DNA of 64,000 nt, taken from NCBI GenBank assembly GCA_947359465.1, contig OX375879.1, positions 94,993,630 through 95,057,629 of the forward strand. Reading direction: 5' to 3'. How positions within the stretch are numbered: position 1 is the stretch's first letter; each line of letters starts with the position of its first letter. The notes beneath the pieces were generated by a model. That model was not told the origin of the DNA, searched no databases, and saw only the letters and a list, made by a program, of their open reading frames with translations. Origin of the DNA: Metellina segmentata (Eukaryota > Arthropoda > Arachnida > Araneae > Tetragnathidae). Below, one piece after another: positions 43,329-54,710 of the stretch. The position numbers and the translations under genes are program-made.

Positions 43329-44671
43329 GCATAATTTTTTCTCGGATGTTTTGTATATGTTTCAATGATTTCGATAATAAATGTACTTTAATGAAGAGTT
43401 TTGTTTCATCTTTTTTCGAACTATAATTCTTTACGTTTTTTTTTTTTCTTGCATTTATTGTATTTTGTATTTTTGTTCTCTATGATTGGATATGTTTATA
43501 TGGTGAAATAACCAATTATAAATAAAAAAAATGCTCTCAGAAACTGACTGTAATTTCTAATTTAATTCGAAAAACTACATATTAAATCGATAGTTCTATG
43601 AAGAAGCTTAAGGGTTCTGAACGTCATAATAAATATACCCTTGAGAATCCTGATATTTATGACAAGAACGATAGCGATTCATGTTTCAGGCCTTCCCACA
43701 TTTACAATGTAATAATTTAATCAATTAAATTTTCGAAATATTTACTGAGAGAAAAAGTGTGAATACATGAAAAAAATATTGCAACACACATTTTTATGCC
43801 CCCAAAAATGGTTCGCATTCTTTTTAGGTAATTTAAACCCATTTTACTACAGACTATCTTTAACGATCGCGAGGATAGAAAACCTCAAATAGTCCTTGCC
43901 CGAGACAAAGCTAAAATCGCTAGCCAGAAAGTTATGCTAATCAATAACGTAAATATAAACACACTTTCTTCAATTGAGGAGCTGTGAAATCTTGGGTGAT
44001 CGCGTCAATTTCACGAGTGACGTTATAACTTGACACAATTCCAAAGGACGAAAAACGCCAAATCCTTTGCTTTCTTCAATCGAAGAGCTGTGAAGTCAGC
44101 TTCGGGAGTGAAGAAACGATAGGAAGGGGGAATAATACATTAAGTACAAAATGTTCTAGTTTCAATTTTAAAACTCGGACCTCGAGGTGCATTCAGTCAC
44201 CTCTAGGACAACCTGTGGGCCAACCTTCAGGACTGTAAGTGGTATATATTCGTCTGAAGACACCAGACCCTCATATAGACAGACACACAAACACTTTCTA
44301 ATAAATAGTAGACACTGAATTCTTTGCGCTGGATATTCATCTGGCTAAGTAGGATTCAATTCAATTGATTGCACGATATAGAATCTATTCTCTCAGCTTG
44401 ATTAGTCAGAGTTATTTTCATTTAAATCGAACACAAACTGAAAGGTTTACCTCAGTATTATTGTCCGTTAGAAGACATGTGTGATACTAGTAGTATGTGG
44501 TAAGAATCTAATATCGTTTGTTCTCGTTACCTTAAGTAAGAGTTTCTATGCCAATGCTTTCCAATTTAGGGAGATGGCCAAATCTAAACTTAGTTACTGT
44601 ATCTAGTCTGTGCAGAAAAATTCGGAAGATGTGTGGCTGAAGGTTTTGCAGTTACGGTTAAGTCTTGTTTA
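43329..44671. other. AT-rich stretch with dispersed repeat R2
   Basis: 'ttcttcaattgaggagctgtgaaatc'-like phrases occur twice (43968 and 44076). 44165-44275 (phrases 'aggacaacctgtgggccaac' and 'tcgtctgaagac') matches 60880-60970, a dispersed repeat of unknown class. No gene seen. Confidence 0.45.
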
Positions 44672-44878
44672 TAGATTGGGTTTTATAGCGCAAGGGGCCA
44701 TATTTGGCCATGCTGTGCCAAACACAAGCCAACGACAATTAATAAACATACACACAAAGAAAGCTTTACTGACACAGAAGATAAAATTGCAGATGGAGAA
44801 AAATCGAGTTTGCTTCGCCTACAACTTGCAGGTTGCCATGGCAGTGATAAAACCCACTGAGCACCGATGGTCCCATAT
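44672..44878 (-). mobile_element. SINE-4
   Basis: The head on the minus strand ends at 44878 (gggaccatcggtgctcagtg ... 'caacctgcaagttgtaggcg'). The body includes 'tgtcagtaaagctttctttg' and 'ttgtgtttggcacagcatgg', ending 'gcgctataaaaccc' at 44675. The 130-codon plus-strand frame across it is not a gene. Confidence 0.7.
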
Positions 44879-45224
44879 GAAAAGAAGGAAATTAATTATT
44901 ATAAGTTCTGGTGATTTTTCAATCCTCCACAATAATTGCAAGAGTCGAGTAGATGGAAAATCTAAACATTTCTGTCTACGTTTTTCCACTCTATGCCTCT
45001 AAAACTATTTCTGTGTCTGCTCTTCTCTTAATCTATATCTTTCTATTACATATTCTCTCGCTTTTTTCCTCGTCTACTGATGAAACTAGACAGCTTATTA
45101 ATTAAAAAATGTTTAAATTAGTTTAAAAGCGCTGCCAAAGTAGTAATTTCAAAATTGTACACTACTAAATGCAATTCATATGACTTCAGAGGGTATGAAG
45201 CCAAAGTAATTTCTAATTGCCATT
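44879..45224. other. Unassigned stretch
   Basis: AT-rich with pyrimidine runs; no gene seen. Confidence 0.5.
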
Positions 45225-45545
45225 TTCTGTCTTTTTGTTGTTGTGTGTATTCCTTTTTCGCTAACTTACTTTGTCTCTTCTGCATTTTACTTTCTTTTTC
45301 TCATATTTACACCTCTTCTGTCGATCTCTCTATTTGTTTTTTGTGTCTATTTATCTTCGATTTTTCTCTCTTCTTTCTAATAGCTTTTTTTTTTCATTGT
45401 CTCATATTTTTATCTTTCTCTTTTCTCTTATTTTATCTTTTTCCCTGTTAACCTTTCTCTTTTATTTTTTTTTTCACGCTCGTACTATTTCTCCGGAAAT
45501 TAATTTTGGAATCATCTAATTTTCATCCTATTAAGACTTTCTTGT
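45225..45545. repeat. Polypyrimidine tract (T/C rich on plus strand)
   Basis: About 320 bp dominated by T and C with few purines. It produces two overlapping frames of Phe/Leu/Ser-rich residues that reflect base composition, not coding. Could adopt triplex-type structure. Confidence 0.7.
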
Positions 45546-45930
45546 TTCTCTTTTTAAGTACTTCAAATAATTATAATTTGTCCTAACAATCCTTCCACTT
45601 GTTCTTCGTTTCTGTAAATTTACTGAATTAAAAACTTCCTTACACTTTTCAGTTGGATAACGTGTCAAATCTTCTGTAAAATTATCTCACGCAATACTTA
45701 AAACTTCCTGCTCAACTCATTTCTAAGTTGTTGCTTTTAATCCTGTTACTTATTTAGTTCTCACCATAGTCCGGAAGTTTGATAATAGAAACGGAAAATA
45801 GAAAGAATTCATTTGGGGAAAAATTGAAGATAAACAGACAATGATATTTGGGAGAAGATAAATTATTTTACTCCGAGAAAGAGAAAGAGACCAAGGAAAT
45901 AATTTTTAGTTGGTATATTGTTGCGATTAA
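45546..45930. other. Unassigned stretch
   Basis: No gene or repeat supported. Confidence 0.5.
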
Positions 45931-46147
45931 CCCTCTCCTGGTAATTGTCATGACGAGGTATCTCGTCATTAGCTAAACTGAAATTATCTTGATGGACGAA
46001 ATATCTCGTTCTTAGGGAAAAACCTGACATGGTCATGATGCCTCGTCATCATAAAAAAGGCAATATCCTGATGACGAGATACCTCGTCATTAGCAAAATT
46101 CGTTCAATCTTTACGGACGAGATATCTCGTCGAAACCATTTGGAGGG
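45931..46147. mobile_element. PB-M MITE, best preserved 217 bp copy
   Basis: TTAA (45927-45930), CCCTC...GGAGGG, then TTCA (46148-46151, one change from TTAA). Palindromes occur at about 45950, 45995, 46075 and 46116-46131 (GACGAGATATCTCGTC, perfect), separated by 'attagcaaaattcg'-type spacers. Non-coding. CCC ends and TTAA target suggest piggyBac-type mobilisation. Confidence 0.8.
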
Positions 46148-46601
46148 TTCAAGCACATTCCATAAAATGACAAAAGAAGAAATTGCCTAACTCCTTTGCA
46201 ATGCACAAGTTGTGCAACTGAAACAATATAACGCGCATCGCTGCATTTAAAAGGGGAAAATGTTTCCCACACGCAGAGAACTTTACACCCACGAAAGTCG
46301 AGTCGCTAGAAATAGCAATTTGTTATCACAGATTGCAAAATCAAACCACGGTTCCACGATACAACTGCAAACAACATTTCGCAAGATCCGTTCACACTGG
46401 ACACGAGCTACAATCACTGCTCAAGAGCGAATCATGAACAATTGACTTTTAAGTGATGTATCTGATTCTGATTTATGCATTATCAGTCCGAATTATGTGC
46501 TTGACTCAAAGATCCGCTTATACATTATCGTTAACTGAGAAATAAAGCAGAAAGTTTTTCTGGGAGAGGAGTCATAGAAGTACTATAGTACAATATAAGT
46601 A
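46148..46601. other. Unassigned stretch
   Basis: A 61-codon frame at 46260-46445 is unrecognised. Confidence 0.45.
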
Positions 46602-46995
46602 CATCGTGGTTAGCTTATAGAAATTTAACCTGTATACCTTGGAATATGTTTTTCAAAAACAGAAAAATAAAAGAATGTGAAAACGTAATTTGAAATACAA
46701 AAATATCTTAAGTCATTATGAAATTAAAACATCCATAACTCAAAGTCCTCGTTTGAATTTTGATTCGTCGTCAACCTAGAAACATGCATAACTAAAGTTT
46801 ACCGAGACAGAAAAGGTAATATAACATTGTATGTTGCACTTAGAAATTAAGCCTGCACCTTGCGATATGGTTTGCAAAGACCGAAAAATAAAAAAAATCG
46901 TAAAATATTACTTTAAAAACAAAAATATCAAATCCATTACGAAAAGAAATTCAAAAATATTCTTAATTCAAACTTCCTGTTTGAATTTTTAGAAA
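46602..46995. repeat. Degenerate direct duplication, period about 225 bp
   Basis: 46602-46760 and 46828-46990 share order and phrases such as 'gaaaaataaaa', 'caaaaatatc' and 'ctcgtttgaattttga'/'cctgtttgaattttta', suggesting an old tandem duplication. Confidence 0.5.
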
Positions 46996-47729
46996 ATTTA
47001 TATCACTAGCCGTTTTTCTAATGTATATCACCTGAAACTTTAAACACAAGCAAATTGAAAATGTCCTTTATGTAGGCAAACATACAATGGTAAATTTCGT
47101 TGCGCTCATTTGTTCATTATGATGTACAAGCAATATGCGGAGATTGTGAAATAAATACAATCCAGTTAAATTGTATTTAATAGGTTCCATGTTCCAAACA
47201 CGAAAACAATTAATTTTATTTTATTTATGTGGCCCAAATGACGATCACCTCATCGATTACAATCGTTAAAATATATGAATCAACCCACAAATTTTCCAAT
47301 TTTGATTGACAAGCTGTAGATAACATGCAACTGGCATTTCAACATTAGATTCGTCATTCACATTCCTTTCATATTTGGAGCTGATTCATCAGACTGGTTA
47401 TTTTAGTTATTCAGTTCTGAAACGTTAAACGGAAAAAGACATTCAATTCGTTTTACACTAAATATCATATAGCTATAAAAGTGTAACCAAACTAAAACCA
47501 ACCTAATTTTTTCACTTATAAAATAGTGTCAATTATAGTTTGGTAGCCTTTAATGCTTCGTTTAAAAGTTTTTATAATTGAAATATTTGTGTGTGATTTT
47601 AGAAACATAATTATTTCTTTATTGAAAGTGTATGACTTTATCAATTTAGAATTGGTATGTTTCTCTGCGACACCTTTTTACTTCACCAGAGCTTTTCGAC
47701 TGTTGCACTAACTCATAGAAATCTACATG
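46996..47729. other. AT-rich stretch, nothing recognised
   Basis: No gene or repeat supported. Confidence 0.5.
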
Positions 47730-48299
47730 CACTACACTACAATAATGGACCGGACAGCAAGATGTGATGGTATAAGGGAAAGAATACATGCTTTAACAGG
47801 GGGGTGGTCTCCTACGTGCTGCAATTACACTAGCAACCCTTTCGGACATACTTTCAACAAGGTTTTGATACACAGCTATGGGTATTTGTGTCCATTCCTG
47901 CTGCAAGAATGTCGCCAGCTCAGCTGTAGATTTCGGACGTGGTTCCCTGGTCCGTAAGCGTCGTTCTAACTCGTCCCTCAAATGTTATATGGGGTTTAGG
48001 TCGGGACTCAGAGCAGGCCAGCGAAGACGTTTTACATCCATATCGTGATACCACTGCTTGACAGAGGCTGCAATATGACATGGATCGTTGTCGTTCTGGA
48101 AGTAACACTCGACCATTCCATAAAATTGCAAAAGCGTAAGAAGAACCTGATTGTCCAAAATGTTCATGCAGGCGTCGGCGTTTAATTTAACAGGAACAGC
48201 ATGCAAAGGTCCCAGGAGATACCACGAAAACCACTCCCAAACAAGTAGTCGGATTTTATGCAAATCCACTGGCGTCCGGTTCATTATTGTAGGGTAGTG
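47730..48299 (-). mobile_element. Tc1-B deletion derivative
   Basis: 570 bp with both inverted ends (cactacactacaataatgga at the left; complement at 48265-48299, then TA). On the minus strand the 5' end is joined directly to the middle of the transposase. It keeps residues from just before PGTFACCS (consensus GPLHAV) through QNDNDPCHIAASVKQWYHDM, SPDLNPI and KSTAELATFLQQEW in broken frames. It lacks the DNA-binding domain and first catalytic Asp. The same junction is present at 61086-61629. Confidence 0.85.
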
Positions 48300-48977
48300 T
48301 ATGTCTTATTTTCGTTCAAACTAATTGCTATTCAAGAAAATCTAAATTTCATAATTTCTCTTACTTGTCATACCACATTTGGACACTTTCAAACTCTGGA
48401 AACGTTTAACGGACACAGAAGATAGAAAAACGGCCAGAGAAAGTTACACGAAAATCGAACCTATACCTCCCACAACTCGCAGGTTGTTAGCACAGTGTCA
48501 AACACACTCATATATTTAAAAAGGGTCTCGACCCAGACTGAAAGAAAGCATTTTTTCTTGACCCAGGGGAAAAAAGGACCATCAATCATACTTTACTTTT
48601 TGAAACTCACACGTAGGTAGTTATATTTACGTCGCGCTGGACCAACGGAAAGGGCTAGCAGAGGACTAACTTCTCTATCTCTCTTTGGGTTTCGCAGTGG
48701 ACACTTGATTGGTTGGATTGGGGGTTTTATGGCGCAAGATCAGTATTTAGGCCATGTTACGCCACACATGACATGTAATATCAAGTAATAGATTTACACG
48801 ATTGAAGTTTAAGTGACACAGAAGAGAGAAATACATTTGAAAGTAGCCGCCTAAAATTCGAAGGTTGCTAGAGCAGTGGGCATACCCATTGAACCACGAT
48901 GGCCCCGTGGACACTTGAATCCAATGAAGATACGTTTAGATAGCAAGCAATTTTCTCTGCTTTCTAAATTCACTGGT
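48300..48977 (-). mobile_element. Two SINE-4 copies in otherwise plain DNA
   Basis: A fragment lies at 48408-48512 ('ggacacagaagatagaaaaa', 'cacaactcgcaggttgttag'). A fuller copy lies at 48715-48906, with head on the minus strand (ggggccatcgtggttcaatg) and end 'ttgggggttttatggcgca' at 48718. The remaining sequence shows no gene. Confidence 0.65.
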
Positions 48978-49630
48978 AGGTAGGTAGTTAATTAACGTCA
49001 CTCTGGTGCAACACGACGGGCTATCGGTAACGATCCGGGATCAGCCCCGAAGAGAAAGCTCTGAGGACAACGTCACGTTATTTTACACCGCGATCAGATA
49101 ACGAGGTCGCCGACCAACCGGTATAGTGGTTAAGGTGTTAGCTTCTAGATCGGAAGGTTCCTTGTTCGAATCCGGGTCCGGGCATGGATGTTTGTAAACG
49201 TATGGTGTAACGGCGGCTGGTGCACCTTAAATCTGTCGTGGCCGAAAGTCCTCACGTTGGGTTGGCGTGGAAGTTTGGAGAGTGGGGTGCCAGCTCAGGT
49301 GTTGCTTCGTCATCTGACCGTGGTTCAAAATTACGAGGTGTTGTCCTCGAATCTTTCCCTTAAGGGATTGATTCCGGACCGTCGTCAATAGCCCGTTGTG
49401 TTGCTCTAGTACGACGTTAACTAAAATTACCAATTACCAATTACCAGATAACGAGGTCAACACCTGAGCTGTCACTCCACTCTTCAAAATTCCACACCAC
49501 GCAAACGTGAGGACATTTGAGGCCATGGCAGTTTTAACAGGCACCAGCCAGCACGTACACGACGGTATTGCGCTACACCCAGTCTCGAACTCGCAACCAT
49601 CTGGTTGCTAATTCGATGCTCTGGGGTCGC
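48978..49630 (-). mobile_element. SINE, head 2 / body A, split by another SINE
   Basis: The tail is at the left (aggtaggtagttaattaacg), the body breaks at 49108, and it resumes at 49459 through the B box (complement of 'cgagttcgagac') to the head near 49630. The insert duplicated agataacgaggtc. Confidence 0.8.
49109..49445 (+). mobile_element. Full-length SINE, head 1 / body A (best copy)
   Basis: 337 bp with perfect 13 bp target duplications (49096-49108 and 49446-49458). Head gccgaccaaccggtatagtg, B box 'gttcgaatccggg', body A, then 'agcccgttgtgttgctctag', 'acgacgttaactaaa' and a tail of 'attacca' repeats. It serves as the reference for the family. RNA polymerase III would transcribe it from the A and B boxes. 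Confidence 0.95.
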
Positions 49631-49937
49631 GGTAGCCCCCGATTGGAAGATAATCGGATTAGCAACAGGAGGGTTGCGGGTTCGAATCCAGCCAAATACC
49701 GTCGTGTACAAAGGTGGTTGATGATGCTAAATCCGTTGTAGCCTTAAATGTCCTCCTGTTGGAGTGGAAGTTTGGAGAGTGGGTGTCAGCTCAGGTGTTT
49801 CCTCGTCATCTGACCGTGGTTCGAAATTACGTGGTGTTGTCCCCGAATCTCTCCATTAGGGGATTGATCCCGGACCGTCGTCAATAGCACGTTGTGTTGC
49901 TGTAAGTACGACGTTAATTAAAAATTACCAATTACCG
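49631..49937 (+). mobile_element. SINE, head 2 / body A, complete without captured tail
   Basis: Head ggtagcccccgattggaaga, 'ggattagcaacaggagggtt', B box 'gggttcgaatcca', body A and tail ending 'aattaccaattacc'. It shows the uninterrupted head 2 for comparison with 10130 and 13267. Confidence 0.88.
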
Positions 49938-49942
49938 GAGCA

Positions 49943-50012
49943 GGTAGGTAGGTATTTTAATTAACGGCGTACTGGAGCAACACAACGGACTATTGACGAA
50001 GGTTTCTATCAC
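49943..50012 (-). mobile_element. SINE tail fragment
   Basis: Tail only on the minus strand: 'aggtaggtaggtattttaat' then 'cgtactggagcaacacaacg', ending near 'gacgaaggtt'. Confidence 0.75.
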
Positions 50013-50488
50013 AACAGGGGAGTAAGTTGATCCACTGTTGTGAACGGCAAAAAGGAAACTTGGAACCCAAGTAAATCTAACCGACGAGACCAGTGAAAAC
50101 GAAACCAGAAAATTGTCACTTCCGTCTTTCAGTCCAATACAGTGCTATTGAATTGACAAATGGAGCTACAATCATTAATCAGAAAAATTGTGGACGCTTG
50201 TTTTTGTTTTCGAAAATAATTTCATCATCCCATCAGATAAATCATTCGGAACACCTGTGTTTTGTTGCTTAGTCTCTTTCCCCACTATTGTACAATATAT
50301 CTAACGCATCAGGATAAATCTCTATGAGTGTAATTGACGCCTACAATCCATTGTATACTAAAGGTTCGATTTCGTTCTGATGTTTCCGCGTTTGTGAAAC
50401 ACACTAGCTTGCGCGACTGAGGAAGTAAAATGCTTCTTCCCAAGAACAACTGTTACAAATGACAATAAGTATAAAATTGTGATTGGAG
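50013..50488. other. Unassigned stretch
   Basis: No gene or repeat supported. Confidence 0.5.
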
Positions 50489-50755
50489 TAGGTATTTAAT
50501 TAACGTCGCATGGGGAAACACAACGGGCTATTGGCGATGTCCGGGATCATTCCCCTAAAGTGAAGATCCGCGGACAACACTACGTAATTTTGAACCCCAG
50601 TCAGATGACGAAGTCACATTTGAGCTGGCACCCATCTCTCCAAACCTCCACACCACGACCAGGTGAGAACATTTGAGGCCACGGCAGATTTAACGTGCAC
50701 CATCCTCCCAATGTACACGGTTACTATTCCAATCGGGCTACCTAGACCACAATTG
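50489..50755 (-). mobile_element. SINE, head 2 / body A, head decayed
   Basis: Tail at the left (aggtatttaattaacgtcgc) and body A clear. The head is reduced to 'ggtctaggtagcccgattgg' at the right end, with the B box missing. Confidence 0.75.
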
Positions 50756-50775
50756 TGATTGGGGAAATGTTTTAA

Positions 50776-50990
50776 CCATCCAAACGGTTTCGACGAGATA
50801 TCTCGTGCCTCAAGATCTGACCAATTATTGACTAGTATAAGACCAGTGCTAATTACCAGTATATTGACATCAAGACGTTGCTTCTTTGTTGTAATGCGAG
50901 ATCAAGATTAGGTCGTTTTCTGATGACGAGATATTTCGACCCCCAATATCTGCTAATGGTTTAGCTAATGACTACCACCAGAGTCAGTTC
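50776..50990. mobile_element. PB-M MITE, right end lost
   Basis: TTAA (50772-50775), CCATCC, then the palindrome GACGAGATATCTCGT (50792-50806) and later 'tgacgagatatttcga' (50923). No GGAGGG end found. Confidence 0.6.
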
Positions 50991-51015
50991 CTAATATCTA
51001 TTGATGGCAGTGTCG

Positions 51016-51046
51016 TTTCATACATTTCATACATTTCATACATTAT
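51016..51046. repeat. 10 bp microsatellite (tttcatacat), 3 units
   Basis: Simple tandem of 'tttcatacat' in an AT-rich setting. Confidence 0.8.
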
Positions 51047-51610
51047 TTAAGCCCATTTATAATGAATATAGGCATCGATGTGCACATTTCATACCTCCAA
51101 ATGAAATAAATTGGTTCGAAATGTATAACTGCATTCTGTTTGTCTTTCAAGTGCCTGTTAGTGGTGTTAATTTTTATTCCTAATAAAGTGCATCGCGTAG
51201 CAAGTACACACCTGTCATGTTACCCCAATTAGGTTCTGAACATCCACTTCAGTTTCATTTAATCCACTTGTTCAAAGACGATTCTATATTTATTGACCTC
51301 TAAACCTATTTTCGCGGGTTGGCTCAGATTTTCTGCGCTAATTTCCATCTTCCTGATTTCTCATTCCTTTTCTAAAGATACTGCTTTGGAATTTCATTAG
51401 AGCGACTTGAGCTCTTATAGCAGTGTTAACAACGCCTTTCTGTGTAGTCCTAGCAATTTTTAGCAGCACATCACTCACATTAAGCATATTTAAACTTAGC
51501 GTTACAATTGGTAAATGAATCATGTAATAATTGATTTCATATTGTTTTTGTTTTTTTTTCGTTTGTTGTCATTTGCCCACATTAAAATAACGCCGACTTC
51601 TGCCACATCA
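51047..51610. other. Unassigned stretch
   Basis: A minus-strand 61-codon frame at 51338-51523 has no recognisable domain. No repeat named. Confidence 0.45.
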
Positions 51611-51760
51611 AGATGCCAGCTCAGATGTTGACCTCGTCATCTGACCGTGGTTAAAAATTACGTGGTTTTGTCCTCGGATCTTTCCCTTCGAGGGTTGATC
51701 CTGAAGGACCATCGCCGATAGCTCGCTGTGTTGCTCCAATGTGACGTTAATTAAAATAGA
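51611..51760 (+). mobile_element. SINE 3' half (body A and tail)
   Basis: Starts mid-body ('atgccagctcagatgttgac') and ends 'gtgacgttaattaaaatag'; no head. Confidence 0.8.
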
Positions 51761-51877
51761 TGTTCTTGAAATGAGGCGTATTCATATTCATCTCTTCACA
51801 GTTGCGCCTGTAACTTCACATATTTATGTATCAAATGAGTAAAGTAAAGGAATTCGAAAAAAAGCAACTTATTTATT

Positions 51878-52005
51878 AAGGAGCTCCGCCCCCTGCTCGC
51901 TGTCGCTAGTCAACCCCCGATAATCTCTACGCAATCATATTTAATTCGCTTTGCGAATTATACTTTTCAACAATGAGAGGAGGAGATTGCTTCACAATCC
52001 GTCCC
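51878..52005 (-). mobile_element. HelN1 3'-end fragment
   Basis: Palindrome cluster only: 'aaggagctccgccccctgct', 'attcgctttgcgaat', 'gattgcttcacaatc'. The CTAG is mutated and the rest missing. Confidence 0.6.
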
Positions 52006-52479
52006 CATATGGATAACTGCTGGATTGGTCCCGGACTAGTACGACGTTAGTTGAAGGTTCCCTTCCCATTGCGATATTTATCCCATTCGCCCGAGTAACG
52101 GAAAATTGCCGACTTTTTTTGCGAGATTTGCGGATCCGTGTATAAGACGACTCCCGTACTTTAGCTTCAGAAAACGTTCCAAAAATTCTTGGCTCAAACA
52201 AGGAAAAATAGTGTAAACAAAAACCAAATGTTTTTTAAAATGTCAAGGACAACAAAATTTTATTTCCACATAAAAAAGGAAATATTTTAGCAAAACATAT
52301 CGTTAAAATTCAGAAGAAATCACATCATAGTTTTAAATGTTTTAGCTAATCTTCGTTGTTTGTTGTAATAGTACTTAATATTTTCATATTCGACTGTTGC
52401 TATGGAAACGGCGACCGAATTTACCGGTTCTTCTGAAAACATTGCTATCTAGCGCGTACTCTCAAATTTTATGAATTAA
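52006..52479. other. Unassigned stretch
   Basis: Begins with a scrap of SINE tail ('gtcccggactagtacgacgt' near 52030); otherwise nothing recognised. Confidence 0.45.
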
Positions 52480-54049
52480 CTAGCAAAATACCCGACCTTA
52501 CTCGGTTTGAATTCGTTTACTCTAGATTGAAGAGCTAATCAAAATATATAATGACTTACGTTTTTTGTAGAGTAAAAATTTATTTTAACACCTTTCGCCA
52601 TCTTTATATTTTCTACAACTTACTTTGGACACAAATGCTACACATGCATATCCATTCATGTAATACATTTCACATACATCGCACAATTGCCGTATGACAA
52701 AGCTACAAAAAGACGAAAGGTGATACTAAGGTTACTACTATAAAAGACGATTTTTAGGAAGATTTGGAATTCCCTTTTTTAAGTTGTTTTCATGTGCAAC
52801 TCAATTAATTAAAATTACAATTTACGGCGAGTGCTCTCGCACTCATAGTCAACAAAACAATATTTTTTTACCTGTGGCACTCTTGCCTCCGGTATGCGAC
52901 ATTGTGAAATTTTGCAATCTTCACCTGTGATTACTACAACGAATTTTTTAATGTTGGAAAAAGTTCTAGTTTGGATTTTTAAACATTATTATTATTTCAA
53001 TAACGACATTATTCTTTAAATAACGGCATTATTCTTTCAATAATGGCATAACTACACTTAAAATTTACTGAACATTTATACTGACTTGCCTAACATTTTC
53101 AAGTCTAATACTTTGTGGTGCTGTTGCGTGTGATGAGAAGGAAAACACATTTATTAAAATAATAAATATTTAAAACAAGAAACAGCATAGTAAAACAAAA
53201 TAAAAGATGTCGTAAAAAATTGTTCTAAAGATATTAATTTGTGATTCAATTTTATCTCTTGATCTCGCACAGTTGCCTCAACTTACAACTAAAAGTGTAC
53301 AAAATTTAGAAATGTGAAATTAATTCAGAGCGAAAGAACCAGAAAAAATATCACTGCTCGCGCGATCGTGTTCATTCTCGTTTCATTGAAAAATATCGTC
53401 TGTCCCAAATATTCGGAAATCGTTTTCATTGCGCAAAGAATAAAAATAAGACTCGAAATAAATGACGTATCAGAGATGAAATTCCATAAAAAAATAATAA
53501 TTTTTTGAAGAATAATTACTTTTTCAGCAGTACTGGTAAAGCAATCGAATTAATCGTAATATTCAATAGACATTACAATTTTTCCAAAACTACCAAATTA
53601 TGGTTGATTTAAGTATACTTACTCAGGTGTTTTAGCATGAAACTCGTCTAAATATAACAATAAAAAAATGTTTAATATTGTATTCACTACATTAATAGAT
53701 AATGTATGAAATAAAATACAATGCTATCAAATATCTGGAATACAATTCATGTGATGCCTACACAAACACACAAACACAAAATCGAGCATAGAACAGAAAG
53801 ACGGACAGACAGACTTTCGCAACCAATTCCACTCACTAAATCAAGATAAGTACTCACTGTATGCAAATTTCCATGAAAATATCTTAAACCGCGTGGACGT
53901 GTATAGGGCACAACATACAGACAGACAGACAGACACCAAACGAGAAAAAGGCGGATTCGGCATCAGAAGGGTCCAAAACGGATAGAAAACTTGAAATGCG
54001 TCGAAAATATTGAATGTACAAACAAACACTCCATTCTTATTTATATAGA
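52480..54049 (-). mobile_element. Helitron HelN2, well preserved
   Basis: 1570 bp between A (52479) and T (54050), CTAG at 52480 and GA (TC on the minus strand) at 54048-54049. Highly similar to 32094-33755 over its whole length, differing mainly in minisatellite copy number (three units) and small indels. Flanks TTAA / TTAATTAATTAA are AT-rich. Confidence 0.92.
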
Positions 54050-54196
54050 TTAATTAATTAAAAATATAACTGGTGTTCGTGGTCTGCGCGGGCTCCAAAT
54101 TCATTAGCCTGTTAAACCACAATACTCGCTATCACGTGACTCGCTATTAAAAATCCTAAAACGAATAAACCTGAAAAAGATTGAAATTTTTTTTTT

Positions 54197-54318
54197 CTAG
54201 GAGGCTCCGCCACCTGCTTGCTATTGCTCGTCCTAAAAATTCGTTCTCAAACGCCTTTAAATTTAAAAGTTGAAAAACTACTCTCTCGAACGTGAAACCT
54301 GGAATATATATATATAGA
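54197..54318 (-). mobile_element. Very short HelN1-like copy (122 bp)
   Basis: CTAGGAGGCTCCGCCACCTG at the left and '...gaatatatatatatagat' at the right keep both family termini, with almost the entire middle missing. The left flank is T rather than A, so the copy may be rearranged. Confidence 0.55.
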
Positions 54319-54710
54319 TAGACAGATAGGTAGATTAGAGAGAGAGATAATTTTTCTGAATATATACACACACGAAAGGTTTTTCTGTGAAGTAATTGCA
54401 TGATACGCGCGCTAATGGTTTGGCAACCGTTTTTGGAACTCTAGTACTTGGATGTAATCTTACATTAATAATTAACACCAAACATCACTTTTAAATCCAA
54501 TGACGATACATCCAATAAGATCTTATCTAGAAGTTTTTATTCTGTCCCAGTAGTTTGTTTTTAAAACGCTAAAAATTTCTCTCGTAAGGTAATATGTATT
54601 AAATTCCAATTTAAGAATGATAGAAAAAAAAAGCAATGGTCTGCAAATTTTCTACTCCTATCAAAACCATGTGTAATAAATTCAATGAGACTATTTCTTT
54701 CAGTGAGAAA
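54319..54710. other. Unassigned stretch
   Basis: Short GATA/GACA and GA runs at 54314-54348. No gene seen. Confidence 0.5.

Noticed and set aside
44610..45002. 130-codon plus-strand frame
   Set aside because: Most of it lies on the antisense of a SINE-4 copy; no domain.
45155..45519. Overlapping frames of 98 and 82 codons, Phe/Leu-rich
   Set aside because: They come from a polypyrimidine tract; composition alone explains the hydrophobic residues.
49120..49190. tRNA-like sequence with good A and B boxes
   Set aside because: It lacks a foldable acceptor stem and anticodon arm and is always followed by SINE body, so it is a SINE promoter, not a tRNA gene.
49188..49391. A 67-codon frame beginning MFVNVWC, also seen at 10501, 18385 and 23476
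   Set aside because: It recurs only because it lies inside copies of the same SINE body; it has stops and frame changes between copies and no domain. SINEs do not encode protein.
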